From assembly GCA_900491605.1 (NCBI GenBank), contig UESW01003904.1, positions 155,048 to 219,047 on the forward strand: 64,000 nucleotides of DNA, given 5' to 3'. Below the pieces are notes generated by a model, which saw nothing but the letters and a program-made list of their open reading frames with translations, was not told the DNA's origin and made no database searches. Below are positions 21,815 to 33,060 of this stretch, in pieces. The stretch comes from Calamus simplicifolius (taxonomy: Eukaryota; Streptophyta; Magnoliopsida; Arecales; Arecaceae). The position numbers and the translations under genes are program-made. Position 1 is the first letter of the stretch. The number at the start of each line of letters is the position of its first letter.

Positions 21815-22801
21815 TATGATATGGATAATAAATAAAACAGTTAGAAAATAAAAGTCGGTCCCCAGCCCTGGATGGCCCCCAGAGCCTAGGCGGCCCCCAG
21901 TCCTGGGCGGTCCCCAGCCCTGGGCGGCCCCAGAGTCTGGGTGGCCCCCAGTCCTGGGCGGTTCCCAGAGTCTGGGCGGTCCCCATTCCTGGGCGGCCCC
22001 TAGAGTCTGGACGGCTCCCAGTCCTGGGCGGTCCCCAGCCCTGGGCGGCCCCCCCAGAGTCTAGGCGGCCCCCAGTCCTGGGCAGTCCCCAGAGTCTGGG
22101 CGGCCCCTAGAGTCTGGGCGGCCCCCAGTCCTAGGCGGCCCCTAGAGTCTGAACGGCCCCCAGTCCTAGGCGGCCCCCAGAGTCTGGGCGGCCCCCCAGT
22201 CCTGGATGGCCCCCAGAGTCTAGGCGGCCCCCATTCCCGGGCGGTCCCCAGCTCTGGGCGGCCCCCAGTCCTGGGCGGTCCCCAGAGTCCTAGGCGGCCC
22301 CTAGAGTCTGGGCGGCCCCCAGTCCTAGGCGGCCCCCGGCTAGGCGGCCCCCCCGGGCGGTCCCCAGCTCTGGGCGGCCCCCAGTCCTGGGCGGTCCCCA
22401 GAGTCCGGGCGACCCCCAGTCCTGGGCGGCCCCCAGCCCTGGGCGGCCCTCAGAGTCTGGGCGGCCCCCAGAGTCCGGGCGGCCCCCATTCCTGGGCGGC
22501 CCCCAGAGTCTGGACAGCCCCCAGTCCTGGGCAGTCCCCAGAGTCTGGGCGGCCCCTAGAGTCTGAGTGGCCCCCAGTCCTGGGCGGCCCCTAGAGTCTG
22601 GGCGGCCCCCAGTCCTGGGCAGTCCCCAGAGTCTGGGCGGCCCCTAGAGTCTGGGCGGCCCCCAGTCCTAGGCGGCCCCTAGAGTCTGGGCGGCCCCCAG
22701 TCCTAGGCGGCCCCTAGAGTCTGGGCGGCCCCCAGTCCTAGGCGGCCCCCAGCCCTGGGCGGCCCCCAGAGTCTGGGCAGTCCCCAGTCCTGGGCGGCCC
22801 C
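21815..22801 (+). repeat. right LTR remnant of G1 with GC-rich palindromic array
   Basis: Begins TATGATATGGATAATAAATA like 15843, then about 945 bp of the 17-18-bp palindromic monomers (21856-22801), roughly twice the length of the left array. No promoter-like part follows the array; host-like AT-rich sequence resumes at 22802. Confidence 0.88.
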
Positions 22802-25800
22802 TAAATCGAGAATAATGTTTATGTCAGAACCACTAAACATCATGACGCTTTAAATGGTTCGAATAAGACAAGCACTGAAACACCGCCGTTTATCTAGAAA
22901 AAGGAGACACTGAACTTCTATTTTAGAGCCAGATGCCTTTTCTCTGACTCTGACATCCCCACTAACCCTGACATTCCCTTGGGATGATCGAGGTCATCAT
23001 GAAAATCCTTATCTTCATGAGCAAGTTTCTTAATACACCTATTATTCATTATCACTGAATGACCACGTAGCGAAAAAATAAAATAATAAAAGATGAACAC
23101 TTATCCTACACGTGGACCTCTGGAAATTAAAAGAATAAAATAAACAAATTAGGGGGATAAGAGGGGGGCAGGAGGAGGAAGAAGGGGACTTTTTTCTTCT
23201 TCCCGAAAGAGATCTCATAACAAGAGAGGAATCTGGTGATCCAGCATCAACAGATCACTCAATCAATTTCGTTTCTACTATATTGAATCTCTTTCATGGG
23301 ATCTCCTTACAGAAGTTGAGTATCCGCTACGATGACCAAATAATGAGCTTAAGCCTCATCCACTCGATAATTTTAGGACTCAACTCCTAGCTAATTTCTT
23401 GATTAATTGATTTGCCAAATATTTTTCAGACTTAACAAATTCCAAAGGAATAACATTATTTTTTTAACTAAACCTTAAATAAAATAATTAAATAAAAATA
23501 CATTTTAAACAATAATGTGCATACTTCTGAAATAGTCCTAAAGAACAAACCTTATTCAAACTATTATGGAACTATAATTGCACAAAATGCAGATAAATAA
23601 TCATCATCGATGTAATATTCAAAAGCATTATTATATGAAAAAAAAATACTTTTCTGCAATGCATTTATGAGACCCAGATCAAACCACCATGGGGCCTTGA
23701 TTCATTAGCACATCTGAACAAAAATGCCTTGTCCCAACTACATGGGCTTGGAAACCAGCCATCAGGACAAGCTTCATTGTACATTCAAGCTAAGGGATTT
23801 GGTGACCACATACACTGGACCTATAGGTACAAACTAAAAGATGAAATGGTGAGTACAATATCAAATAATTCCCAGTATCTAGCATAATAGCTAATAACTT
23901 ACACAAAATAATACAATACAGGAAGATGAAAAGAGTGGATTATAATAATAAAAAAAAAAATTTGTCATAAGTTAGGATCCTAAAGAGCCTTCAGCTAACC
24001 AGAATATGTTGACTTCTGGCAAACAGCTTAAACTGAGAAAACATTATCATAATTCCATTTAGCAAATATTAAATTACAAAAATCACCATTAGTAGCAGTC
24101 AAGAGACTTCTCTGCAAGCTCACTTTTCATGTCATATATTCTACTGAAGGTGACAGGGAAAAGCATCATGATTCTCTGAATGCTACCCCAAATAAGTATA
24201 CATATACACAATCAATCAAATGAAACATAATGCTACATCACCATAAAATTACACCACAACAGACAAGATAGATACCATTCAAATCCTACAAGGAAATTAA
24301 TTGGCAATGGCACTGGGGATGCACCTCCAACAAGCAGAGCATGATAATGTTTGTGTTAGTAAAATAAAAATCAAAGGCATCAGATCAGTAAAATCTTGAA
24401 TAGTGCATTTAAATAAGCTAATTTTCTCAAAGTGATGAATGATTTAAATAAATAAGCTTAGATTATATATCATTCAAAATTAGGTTGAGTCTCAAGAACT
24501 CATACAATGTTAAAGACCACAGAAAAACATGTTGAGTTCTGCAACATGCAAAAGTTCGTATGATAAGATGCCAATAATCTATGAAAATGTAATTGATCTC
24601 CATATGTTGGTACTTAATCAGCCTAAAAGTAAATTACAATGTCATCATATTAGCAACAAAAACATTCCTGACCTAGAGATCCATTCCACATTGGATTACA
24701 TCAAATTTGGTAATCATGGTCCTTAACTAGCAGTAACAGAGAGAAAGATGAATCAGACGTATAATCAAACACTGAGTATGCCAACATACATTTACCTGAA
24801 GAGGGAACAAATGCTAATGGAAAGCAAAACATGCCACTAAAGACATCCCTTTATCTAAGAGAATATGGGATAAAAATTTTGAAAAACTGCCATGGATTCC
24901 ATGTAAGTCACAGTTGATATGTCAAAAATAACACATAAATAACCTCACATTTGAAACATTTTAAAGATTTCATAATTAATTAAATAACTTAAATGATACT
25001 TACAATAAAAATCTAGCAATTTCTAGAAAAAGAGAAAACTAGTCCTTAGCTATTGAAAAACATTTTTTCTATTGCAAAACCTCCTTCCTAAAAATTGCTA
25101 GAAAATTTAATCTAAAAATTTAAATGCATAAAAAAATTAAAATAAAAAGAAGATATGAATCGTGTCTGAACCGAAGCATGTTACACACTGTCCTAAGGAC
25201 TAGTTTTCGTCCCTTCGTGCAGGTTGTAGGCGATCTGTCCGCAAGATACAACGATCTGGCTCAATCCGAACCTTCTACCATGAACATAATCACGTGAGTT
25301 GCAACCCAACAACTCCTTCAAATGCCCAGAAAAAATATCAATAATAATAAAAAATTAGGAATAATAAAAAGAGATGAGAGGATTCTTTTTCTGGATAAGG
25401 GCTACTCAAAAAAATCCATCTAAGTCTGAATATTTGAGTCCCTATATATTTTTTCAAAATATTTTGATCGTTCATGACCTTGCGAGCATTTCGTGAGCGT
25501 TCACGAACGCTCATGCTCTCGCGAGTAGCAGAATGCTCGCCTTGTGAGCGTTCATTGAATGCTCTTCTCGCAAGCGTAATGCTAGCAATCCATGCAAGCA
25601 AAATGTGAATTTTATGCATCAATAACACAAGGTTGATTCAGCATTCTTGGCACAGTAAGCCTTTCTAACCATAAAAGGATAAATCTAAATAAAAATATTT
25701 TTAAAATATATAATAGAGAGCTGCAGGTCATAGCTCCAAATTATACTTGTTGGATGTTCCTTGATCAATCTGGACAAGCAAAATGTGAATAGATTGATCT

Positions 25801-25871
25801 TGTAGTAGATATATAAATTTCTTATGATCACAACCCACTAGCAAATAAGTAGAAACATGTAGTGTGATATC

Positions 25872-26046
25872 ATAATATCACAAGTTGATCTACATCATCG
25901 TAGCTAATGCCCTTTCTAATGCAGAAGTCGTTGGCATGTGGTCTATGCCCACGGGTTTCTAAATACCTTGTGCTTGGACTGGCAGGAGGCAGTCTAAGAT
26001 TACGTGCAGCATCAATTCCATTTCGAGGATGTGCACCAAAGTCAAA
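25872..26046 (-). pseudogene. unrecognised exon-like open stretch
   Basis: The minus strand is open for about 57 codons with a protein-like composition (FGAHPRNGIDAARNLRLP.., then LETRGHRPHANDF), bounded by stops on both sides. A stop lies just upstream, so any coding use would need splicing, and no strong acceptor is seen. The family is not recognised. It could be a captured or decayed gene exon. Confidence 0.3.
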
Positions 26047-26489
26047 TTACAATATAAAACTAAAGTTACAAAAGTTCTCTTTTGAATTACTGTGTCAATT
26101 CTGACTTTGTTTTAACGTTATACAAATGTTCCATTGATATCTCTCTTGTTTATTGGTGCAGCTAGGGCTAGCATCTTTGAGGTGCATCTTAGATTAAATT
26201 AGGATGAAATGGAATCACTAATAAGATTGAAAAGGTAAATGGCACAAGGAAATTCTCATTGCAAAAGAACACATATTTTCGCTAGCATTGGATATATTAG
26301 AACGCACTTTTATTATTGTAGAGCACTCACTCTACCAAGGCACGCTATACTTTTGTTTTTTTTTTAGAAATGAACGATGACACTGATCTCATGCAACACA
26401 ATCTAGATATATCGGAATACAAAATTTACTATAAAGCAGTAAAACAAGGGTCATCATGCCTTCAAATTCAATAACCAACATGCTGAGCT

Positions 26490-26690
26490 ACTGAAGCAGC
26501 TGCCTAATCAGCCGCCGCATTGGCTTCACGATATATGTGTCGTATCTAGATAGTATCAACTTTCTGCAAGGTATACTATATGTCTTTGAGAATAGAGATA
26601 GTAGGAGCTTTCGAAAGATTTTTTTTCTCAGCCACCGAATAACCAACAACAAATCACCCTCAATCACGCACCGAATAACCAAGGCAGGCT
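26490..26690 (-). pseudogene. RNase H-like (RVT_3 type) fossil
   Basis: The minus strand reads VIEGDLLLVIRWL in one frame and IRHIYREANAAAD in another, which are the second and last conserved blocks of the plant RNase H-like domain found in LINE polyproteins and related orphan genes. The separation in two frames shows at least one frameshift. No RT or endonuclease is visible nearby, so this is a short remnant. Confidence 0.6.
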
Positions 26691-27697
26691 ATACTTAAAG
26701 TAGCTTTTTAGTTACTAATTTAGGCATGAAAGTATAACGGTCTAAGTTCTTTTACTGATCTAATTAACCTATGGGTTGAAAGTGTAGTTTTAAAAATTCA
26801 AATATAAATTAATTGGCAGTTAACCTATAAATCGATGTGAATTTAAAAATTTAAGTATGAATTAATTGATAATCGATAAATTTAAGTTATAAATACTTTG
26901 AAACTTTTTTGTGTTGTTTTTGCATGTACAAGCTAACTAGCATTTATTTTGAACTGAATCATTGATGCTACCATTATGACTCCATGCTATACCAAAATTT
27001 TACCATCATCTTTTAGGTAATTCTTTTCTTTTACCTATTAAATTTTGCACACTTTGATCGGTTTTACATTATTTGTAATATTTCAAACCTAGTTATTGAT
27101 CTAATTAATATGTTATCGAATCAAAATTATATAGTTTTAAAAATTCACATGCAAGTTAATTAGTAAGAAATGAACTTAAAATATAAGGATTTTAAATTTT
27201 TTTTTTATTCATTATGATTTTTTTTATATCATAAAAAGAATTAACCAAGAGGAGATATGACGCTTTCTTGTGGAACGGCGTGAGCCTAGCTATAATTTTC
27301 ATTTCTAATTAGAATGGTGTTGACTTTGCTTAGCTTGGAACATTTAATACTCTCGGTAATACTTAGGTCTTGCTTTCCTTAGAGAAGACCATTTCAGCTG
27401 GCATTTATTATATTTTAACGAAGTATCACATCAAAGGCAGGTGAGGCATCTAATCTAAGATAATACATTAAAGCTGAGTTGTTTCGTCCCGGAGGACCAA
27501 AGCTTGCCACGTATTTCATTGTATTTAATAACTTTTAAATTACAAAATAAAAAAGTAGACCATATGATTCAAATAAAAATATTTAATAATATTTTTAACA
27601 TTTTATTCAATCCAGGAGAGCATACCAAAGAGGTAGAAAAGGTGGACCACATTGGATGTCCTTTCTCATCTCATGCAGTCATGCATGATTTCAAAGA

Positions 27698-28880
27698 GGA
27701 AAATACTTTGTACATCGCTTTCGGTGCAGCAAGTCCTATATGGACTGCATCGTTCATTTTTATTGATTCATATACTTACGACATCCATTAAAAAATGTTA
27801 AGACATCCCAAGAAAAAAACTTACGATACCCTAGTTTTAAGCTTAGGACACCGTAGTTAAAAAGTGAAGACATCCGTTCAGAAAGAAAAAAAAAAAAACT
27901 TACAACATCCTAGTTTTAAACTTACGACACCCTAGTTTTAAGCTTAAGACATCCGTTCAAAAAAAAGGTGTCGGTACATATTCCAAAAAAAATTGAACAG
28001 GTATTAATGCACGTTACGTCAAAGTTAAATAACTATTAAGAAAGCAAAAAAAAAAAAACCTTACGACATCCTAGTTATAAAACTAAGACACCCGTTAAAA
28101 AGCAAAAATACTTATGACACCCTAGTTATAAAGCCACGACACCGTAGTTATAAAGCCACGACACCCACTCGTCTACATATATTCCAAAAAAAACTGGTAT
28201 TAATGCACGTCATATCAAAATAAAACACCTGTTAAAAAAAGTAAAAAAATACTTACGACACCCTAGTTATAAAGCCACGACACCGTAGTTTTAAAGCCAC
28301 GACACCCACTCGTATGTATACAAATTCCAAAAAAAAGTAGGTATTAATGCACGTCATGTCAAAATAAAGACACCTATTAGAAAAGCAAAAAAATACTTAC
28401 GACATCCTAGTTATAAAGCCACGACACCGTAGTTATAAAGCCACGACACTCATTCAAAAAGCAAAAAAAAAAAACTCACGACATCCTAGTTTTAAACTCA
28501 CGATACCCTAGTTTTAAGCTTGAGACACCCGTTTAGAAAAAGTGTCTGTACACAGATTCCAAAAAAAAGTTGAACGGGTATTAATGCGGCTTTTTTTTGG
28601 AAGTTGTGTACAAATACCTTTTTAAACGGATGTCTTAAGCTTAAAACTAGGGTGTCGTGAGTTTAAAACTAGGATGTCGTGAGTTTTTTTTTCTTTCTGA
28701 ACGGATGTCTTCATTTTTTAACTACGGTGTCGTAAGCTTAAAACTAGGGTGTCGTAAATTTTTTTTTTGGGATGTCTTAATATTTTTTAATGGGTATCGT
28801 GCGTATGTGAAACAATAAAAATGAATGGTGCAGTCCATGTAGGACTTGCTGCATCGGAGGCAATGTACAAAGTCTTTTCC
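27698..28880. mobile_element. Mutator-type foldback element with long inverted arms
   Basis: Starts GGAAAATACTTTGTACATCG and ends, in reverse complement, GGAAAAGACTTTGTACATTG. The two arms pair over about 310 bp (27698-28012 with about 28573-28880), with small differences. The flanks are TTTCAAAGA (27689-27697) and TTTCGAAGA (28881-28889), a 9-bp target duplication with one mismatch, the size typical of Mutator-like elements. There is no transposase ORF, so it is non-autonomous. Between the arms are about three tandem units of 142 bp. Confidence 0.82.
28111..28540. repeat. about 142-bp tandem units inside the foldback element
   Basis: Units begin with CTTAYGACAYCCTAGTTATA at 28111, 28252 and 28396 (spacing 141 and 144); the third is partly replaced by arm-like sequence. 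Each unit contains the phrases ACGACACCGTAGTTATAAAGCC and a stretch ending ATTAATGCACGTCAT. Confidence 0.8.
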
Positions 28881-28889
28881 TTTCGAAGA

Positions 28890-30554
28890 AGTCTGAGCAC
28901 TAGTTTAGGTTTTCTAAATGCTTTTTTAAAAGTAAAAGAAGAAGGGGTCAATCGAAACATTTCAGGATTTTTCTTTTTTTTTTTTTTTTAAAAAAAAGTT
29001 AATGTTTTTCTTCTTCTATCATTTGGATTGAAAGATCTTTTTTCTTCTAGCACGTGGATTTAAGCATCTAATATTTAATGACAATTAGGCCGATCATTTC
29101 AAAACATTGAGACAATTGATAACATCGCACTCATGTGGCATTTTTTAATATATAAAATTTAAATAACAAAATAATTATATTTCATTTGGATGCTATCACC
29201 TTTATTTTTCTTAAGAAAAAAAAAACTGCTTCTAATCTATAATTACAAATCAATTAGTTTTTTAAATTAAAAAATATTTTTATCTAATACTTATATTTTA
29301 TTTCTTATAATTGTAAAATTTAAATTTAGTAATATAATTAAGAAAGCTTATATTTTTCATTACAAGCATGTTTATGAAAATATGTTCTTAAAAAATTGTT
29401 AGCAATATATAGCATATTAATGGTCTAGCATATGTGGCAAAAATGAGTCGAATTGAAACTTGCTATCAGAATGTAATATATTATCTTACACCACCACCAT
29501 GGTTCCAAATTTAGGAGCAATAATATATATATGGTTTTTAAAAGAAAAATTAAATTTAATAATATAAAATATAAATATAAATTATGTAAGCATCCGTTCA
29601 TTGTTTGATTGTATATCTAGTTTTTTTAAAATTTTGCCATCTTTTGACCATTGACAACTATTGTTAACGAATGCATAATCTTTAAATGAACCTTTATTGA
29701 CTGCACTTTTTTATTTGATAGTGAACTTTTATCAATCATGCTCATTTGTATACTATGATTAGTCCATAGCTGATGGATAAGGCCAAAAAAAATTTCATGC
29801 GAACTAACTGGAAAAACCCTTGGCAAATACGACAAGATAAATGTTTAGATAACTATATCCTCGCCAACTAGGTTGACACTACACCTGCCAATTACGGCAA
29901 GATAGATGAACAAACATAGCTAATCAACGAAGGTAACAAATAATATTAGAATCAGATATCAGCTGGGCCTGATGCTGATAGGCGACAGCACAAGTGGAAA
30001 ATCCAACAAGAAGACAAGGTTTGCTGATGATATTAGAGTCTAAGTCACCACGCTGCTGCTGGTTTTGGACTGCAGGCAATTTCAACGTAGGAAAAGTCTT
30101 TCGGTGCAGGCGCGCGCAAATTACGTGCGTTGATTGACTCCGCACAAGCATTAATCATATGCTTAATGCACGAAAAATAAAATTATTTTTGACATCACGT
30201 ACTCGGTCGTATGTGTGCACAGTCAATCAGTGAAACTTTCTCAATGTATCATCAAAAGCAATGGCATCCAAGGGTCTTGGCCAATCACAGCGCCTCGCTC
30301 TGCTTCCAATAGTCAGAATGCTATGACCTCAACCGGCCCATCAACACCATAGGATCGATCAATCGTCCCAATCAAGAAATCCTCTCCGTCTCGCTATTCA
30401 AATCTAATTTTTTTCTTTTTCAGAACCCAGGCTTAGCCTGATCAAAGCTGTCGCTTTGGCTGTCTAACTTATAACGATCCATTTAGGCTAAAAACTGGCC
30501 AATAAATAAATTTTAATCTTTTAAGCATTTACATAAAAATAATATTTAAAATAA
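28890..30554. other. AT-rich spacer, no gene seen
   Basis: Long A/T runs and short frames without recognisable motifs. The minus-strand frame 29626-29835 was examined and not assigned. Nothing further is supported. Confidence 0.5.
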
Positions 30555-30559
30555 TTATA

Positions 30560-31476
30560 TGATGAGAGATAAAATCGTTATTGCATTATTGATCGCTTAC
30601 ATCGGTGATGGGGTCGCGCCCAATCCAAACACCCTGCTTGCCAGCTGGCGTGACATTCTAGCGACAAGGCCAAATCAGCTTTGATGAAATCGGATCATCC
30701 TGACAACCCGAGCTATCCCTATGCTTCGGCTATTCGAGCCGAGCTATCCTTATTCCTCGATAACCTGAGCTATCCTTATACTTCGGTCGTCCGAGCCGAG
30801 CTATTCCTCGGTCATTCGAGCCGATCCATTTTACACTTCGGAAAACCAAGCTATTTCTCATCCAGGCCAACCACGGCATTCAAAATACCTCTGCGAAATC
30901 CGGCACAGGAGAGTTCAAATCCACTATAGCTGAATAAGATTTCAGATGGTGAATCATGCCCAAAAGTAGCCTAGGATCTGCGAAAGTGGCCTAGGTCTGT
31001 GTAATCACTAAATCTCAAGGCCTCAACCAGCTCTCCCAGCCGTCGATCCTCTAACTGACAAGATACGGATCCTACCGGCCTATAACAAACTTGATTCGAA
31101 TCCTAACAGTTTTCAGACCCCATCCAGGGCACGTCCAAGGAATCAGGTGATCACCTATAAATACCACAGCATTCCAACCTCTCAGGTATGCGCACAAAAG
31201 AACTCTAAGACAACCCCTTACGCATTCATTTTTCACTCCATCAGAGCTCTCATAAGAGCCGAGAGGAACATTTCTCTGTGAGAGTCTTCTCCTCACATCT
31301 GCTTGCTGTGAATCTTCACTGACTTGGGCATCGGAGGGTCCTCCACAGAGGGCAACCCCCACAGCACCCTCTGCGTGCGGACTGTCTTGCAGGTTCCACC
31401 CCGAGGCGGTGAGATCGACGTCCGGATCAGGAGCCAGAAGCGCACCCGAGTCGGAGAACGGATTTCCACGGCAATA
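30560..31476 (+). repeat. 5' LTR of G2
   Basis: 917 bp, starts TGATGAGAG and ends ..GGCAATA; the right LTR ends ..GGCAACA, so the terminal CA has decayed to TA here. Contains alternating units around GAGCTATCC..CTTCGG..CCGAGCCGAG (two here, three in the right LTR), which accounts for part of the length difference. Confidence 0.9.
31156..31163 (+). promoter_or_regulatory. TATA box in G2 5' LTR
   Basis: TATAAATA preceded by GTGATCACC; the same box is at 41354-41361 in the 3' LTR and, inverted, at 54418-54425 in the G3 LTR. It is the likely promoter of the genomic transcript. Confidence 0.7.
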
Positions 31477-31479
31477 GAT

Positions 31480-31497
31480 TGGCGCTAGAAGGAGGGG
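31480..31497 (+). promoter_or_regulatory. primer-binding-like site of G2
   Basis: TGGCGCTAGAAGGAGGGG begins three bases after the 5' LTR, the expected place of the tRNA primer site, and starts with TGG as primer sites must. The tRNA was not identified. Confidence 0.65.
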
Positions 31498-31562
31498 CCT
31501 CAAGTCCCATAAACTTGTGATCCAGGAGACAAGACTCAAGAACCAGAGAAAAGCATCCTCTA

Positions 31563-33060
31563 ATGGCCAATCGGAAGAGAGCTACATCTAAAGCTCAAGA
31601 TCAGGCTGCCTCTTAAAGGCCTGATCTGATCAGCGGAGCAGCACCTCCGCTACCACCGCCAGCTGAAACTCCTTCGCCACCGGCAACGGCGATAACCCTG
31701 AACCAGTTCGCCGCTCTGGTTCAGCAGGTCCAAGCATTGACCCAGTTGGTCCAGGGATTCCAGGCGGTCCTTGGAGCTGTTGTCCCTGTTTCTCAGCCTC
31801 ATGAGGAGGCCGCTGCCCCTGTCTTGCCAGCGATCTCTTCCTCCGACCCGCCTGAGATGGCAGATCGCGGTCATTGGCCCGCCAAGATGAAGCCAGTGCT
31901 ATAGCAAGCTGGAGGGAAGAGCCCGCTTAGGTCCAGGCGGGTTCGCCCCCCTTCCCCGGTGTCTTCCTAGGATTCGACACCGCTGCCATCTTCTCCTCAC
32001 CCGATCCCTCATACCACTCTGGATGAAGGGATCAGACAACAGATATAGGAGATGCGGCAAGAATGGCGTCGGGAGCTAGTCGCCGCCAAGCAAGCTCCTC
32101 CATCCCAGCCGAAAGCAGAGCAGGGCATTCCCTTCTCCGAGAGGATCATGAGGGAAGTGATTCCCCTCATGTCAAGCTCTCCGCCATCGAGCCGTATCAT
32201 GGATCCACCGATCCCGATGACCATCTCAGCAGCTTTAGATCCATCATGATGTTCCACGGGGCATCAGATGCGATCCTGTGCAGAGCCTTCCCCTCCACCT
32301 TAAGGGATCTGCCCGAACCTGATTCAACAGCTTGAAACCAGGTTCCATTGATTCTTTTGACGAGCTGAGCGTCTGCTCATCAGCCAGTTCGTCAGTAGCC
32401 GTCGCCAACGACGGAGATCTGATTCCCTCTTCGAGGTCAAGCAGAGAGAGAGGGAATCGCTGAAGAATTACCTCGGCCGCTTCAACACGGCCCTTCTAGA
32501 AGTGGACCACCTCAACCATGAGATGGCCATGTCCGCCCTGGCCGGAGGAGTGTCCAAGGAGGGAGACTTCTACCTAGCTCTAGAGGTTAACTACTCGAAG
32601 AGCCTTTCGGACATGATGTCCCTGGTGGATAAGTACGCCAGGTGGAAAAATCGAGGAGGTCAGCTCGGACCGAGCAGATGAAGAAGAAAGAGGCAAAGGG
32701 CTCGGACAGGCAGCGAGCCCACCGCCGTGCTAGCCTGCCTCGCCACCGCAAAGCTCCGCCGCCGCCCTCGAGACCAAACTCGGAGTTCGGCCCGAAGGTT
32801 CGACCGCTATACTCCCCTTACCCGCCGAGAGCTCAGATCCTGATGGAGATCGAGCGTCAACTTCCTCGGCCACCTCCTCTTCGAGGCAATGGAGCTCGGA
32901 GGGACCCAACCAAGTACTATCATTTCCACGAGACTACGGGCACGACACCGAGGACTGTTGGCAGCTCAAGAATGAGATCGAGCAGCTGATCCGGCGAGGC
33001 AGACTGAATCGGTTCAGGGGCCCCCCTGAGCCGAATAATGAAGAGAATCGCCAACCTAAA
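31563..33060 (+). pseudogene. G2 gag, broken
   Basis: Likely start at 31563 (MANRKRATSKAQ), soon interrupted by a stop near 31614. Further pieces in different frames show the gypsy Gag core (PYHGSTDPDDHLSSFRSIM, about 32190-32330; then NYLGRFNTALLEVDHLNHEM, about 32467-32530) and a zinc-knuckle region near 32920-32960 reading KYYHFHETTGHDTEDC. In the plant family the second Tyr position is normally Cys, so the CCHC knuckle lacks its first zinc ligand. At least four frame changes or stops are needed to read through, so no Gag is made. Confidence 0.82.

Larger units (their letters stand above)
15843..22801 (+). mobile_element. Ty3/gypsy element G1 (Tat-like), rearranged
   Basis: Both ends begin with the same sequence (TATGATATGGATAATAAATA at 15843 and 21815) followed by the same GC-rich palindromic array, which marks two LTR copies. 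Inside are an inverted protease piece, an open integrase on the plus strand, a 113-bp tandem array, an antisense gene on the minus strand, and a polypurine tract just before the right LTR. gag, RT and RNase H are missing. The 3' part of both LTRs also seems lost, since each array ends abruptly (16382 and 22801), and no target-site duplication was found. The layout pol - repeats - antisense ORF - LTR is the one known for Tat-lineage gypsy elements. Confidence 0.8.
22802..27697. other. AT-rich intergenic DNA with fossils
   Basis: No intact gene on either strand. Contents worth naming are two exon-like minus-strand stretches (about 24110-24330 and 25872-26046), a GC-rich cluster of palindromic GCGAGCATTC/GTGAGCGTTC motifs (about 25480-25600), and an RNase H fossil (26490-26690). 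The rest is AT-rich with homopolymer runs. Confidence 0.5.

Noticed and set aside
23690..23830. SINE-like motif (CCTTGTCCCAACTACATGGG, resembling the Au SINE 3' region)
   Set aside because: Only a short resemblance; no A/B-box promoter, tail or target duplication could be found.
29626..29835. 69-codon minus-strand frame
   Set aside because: No motif, no flanking exon and AT-rich surroundings; not supported as a gene.
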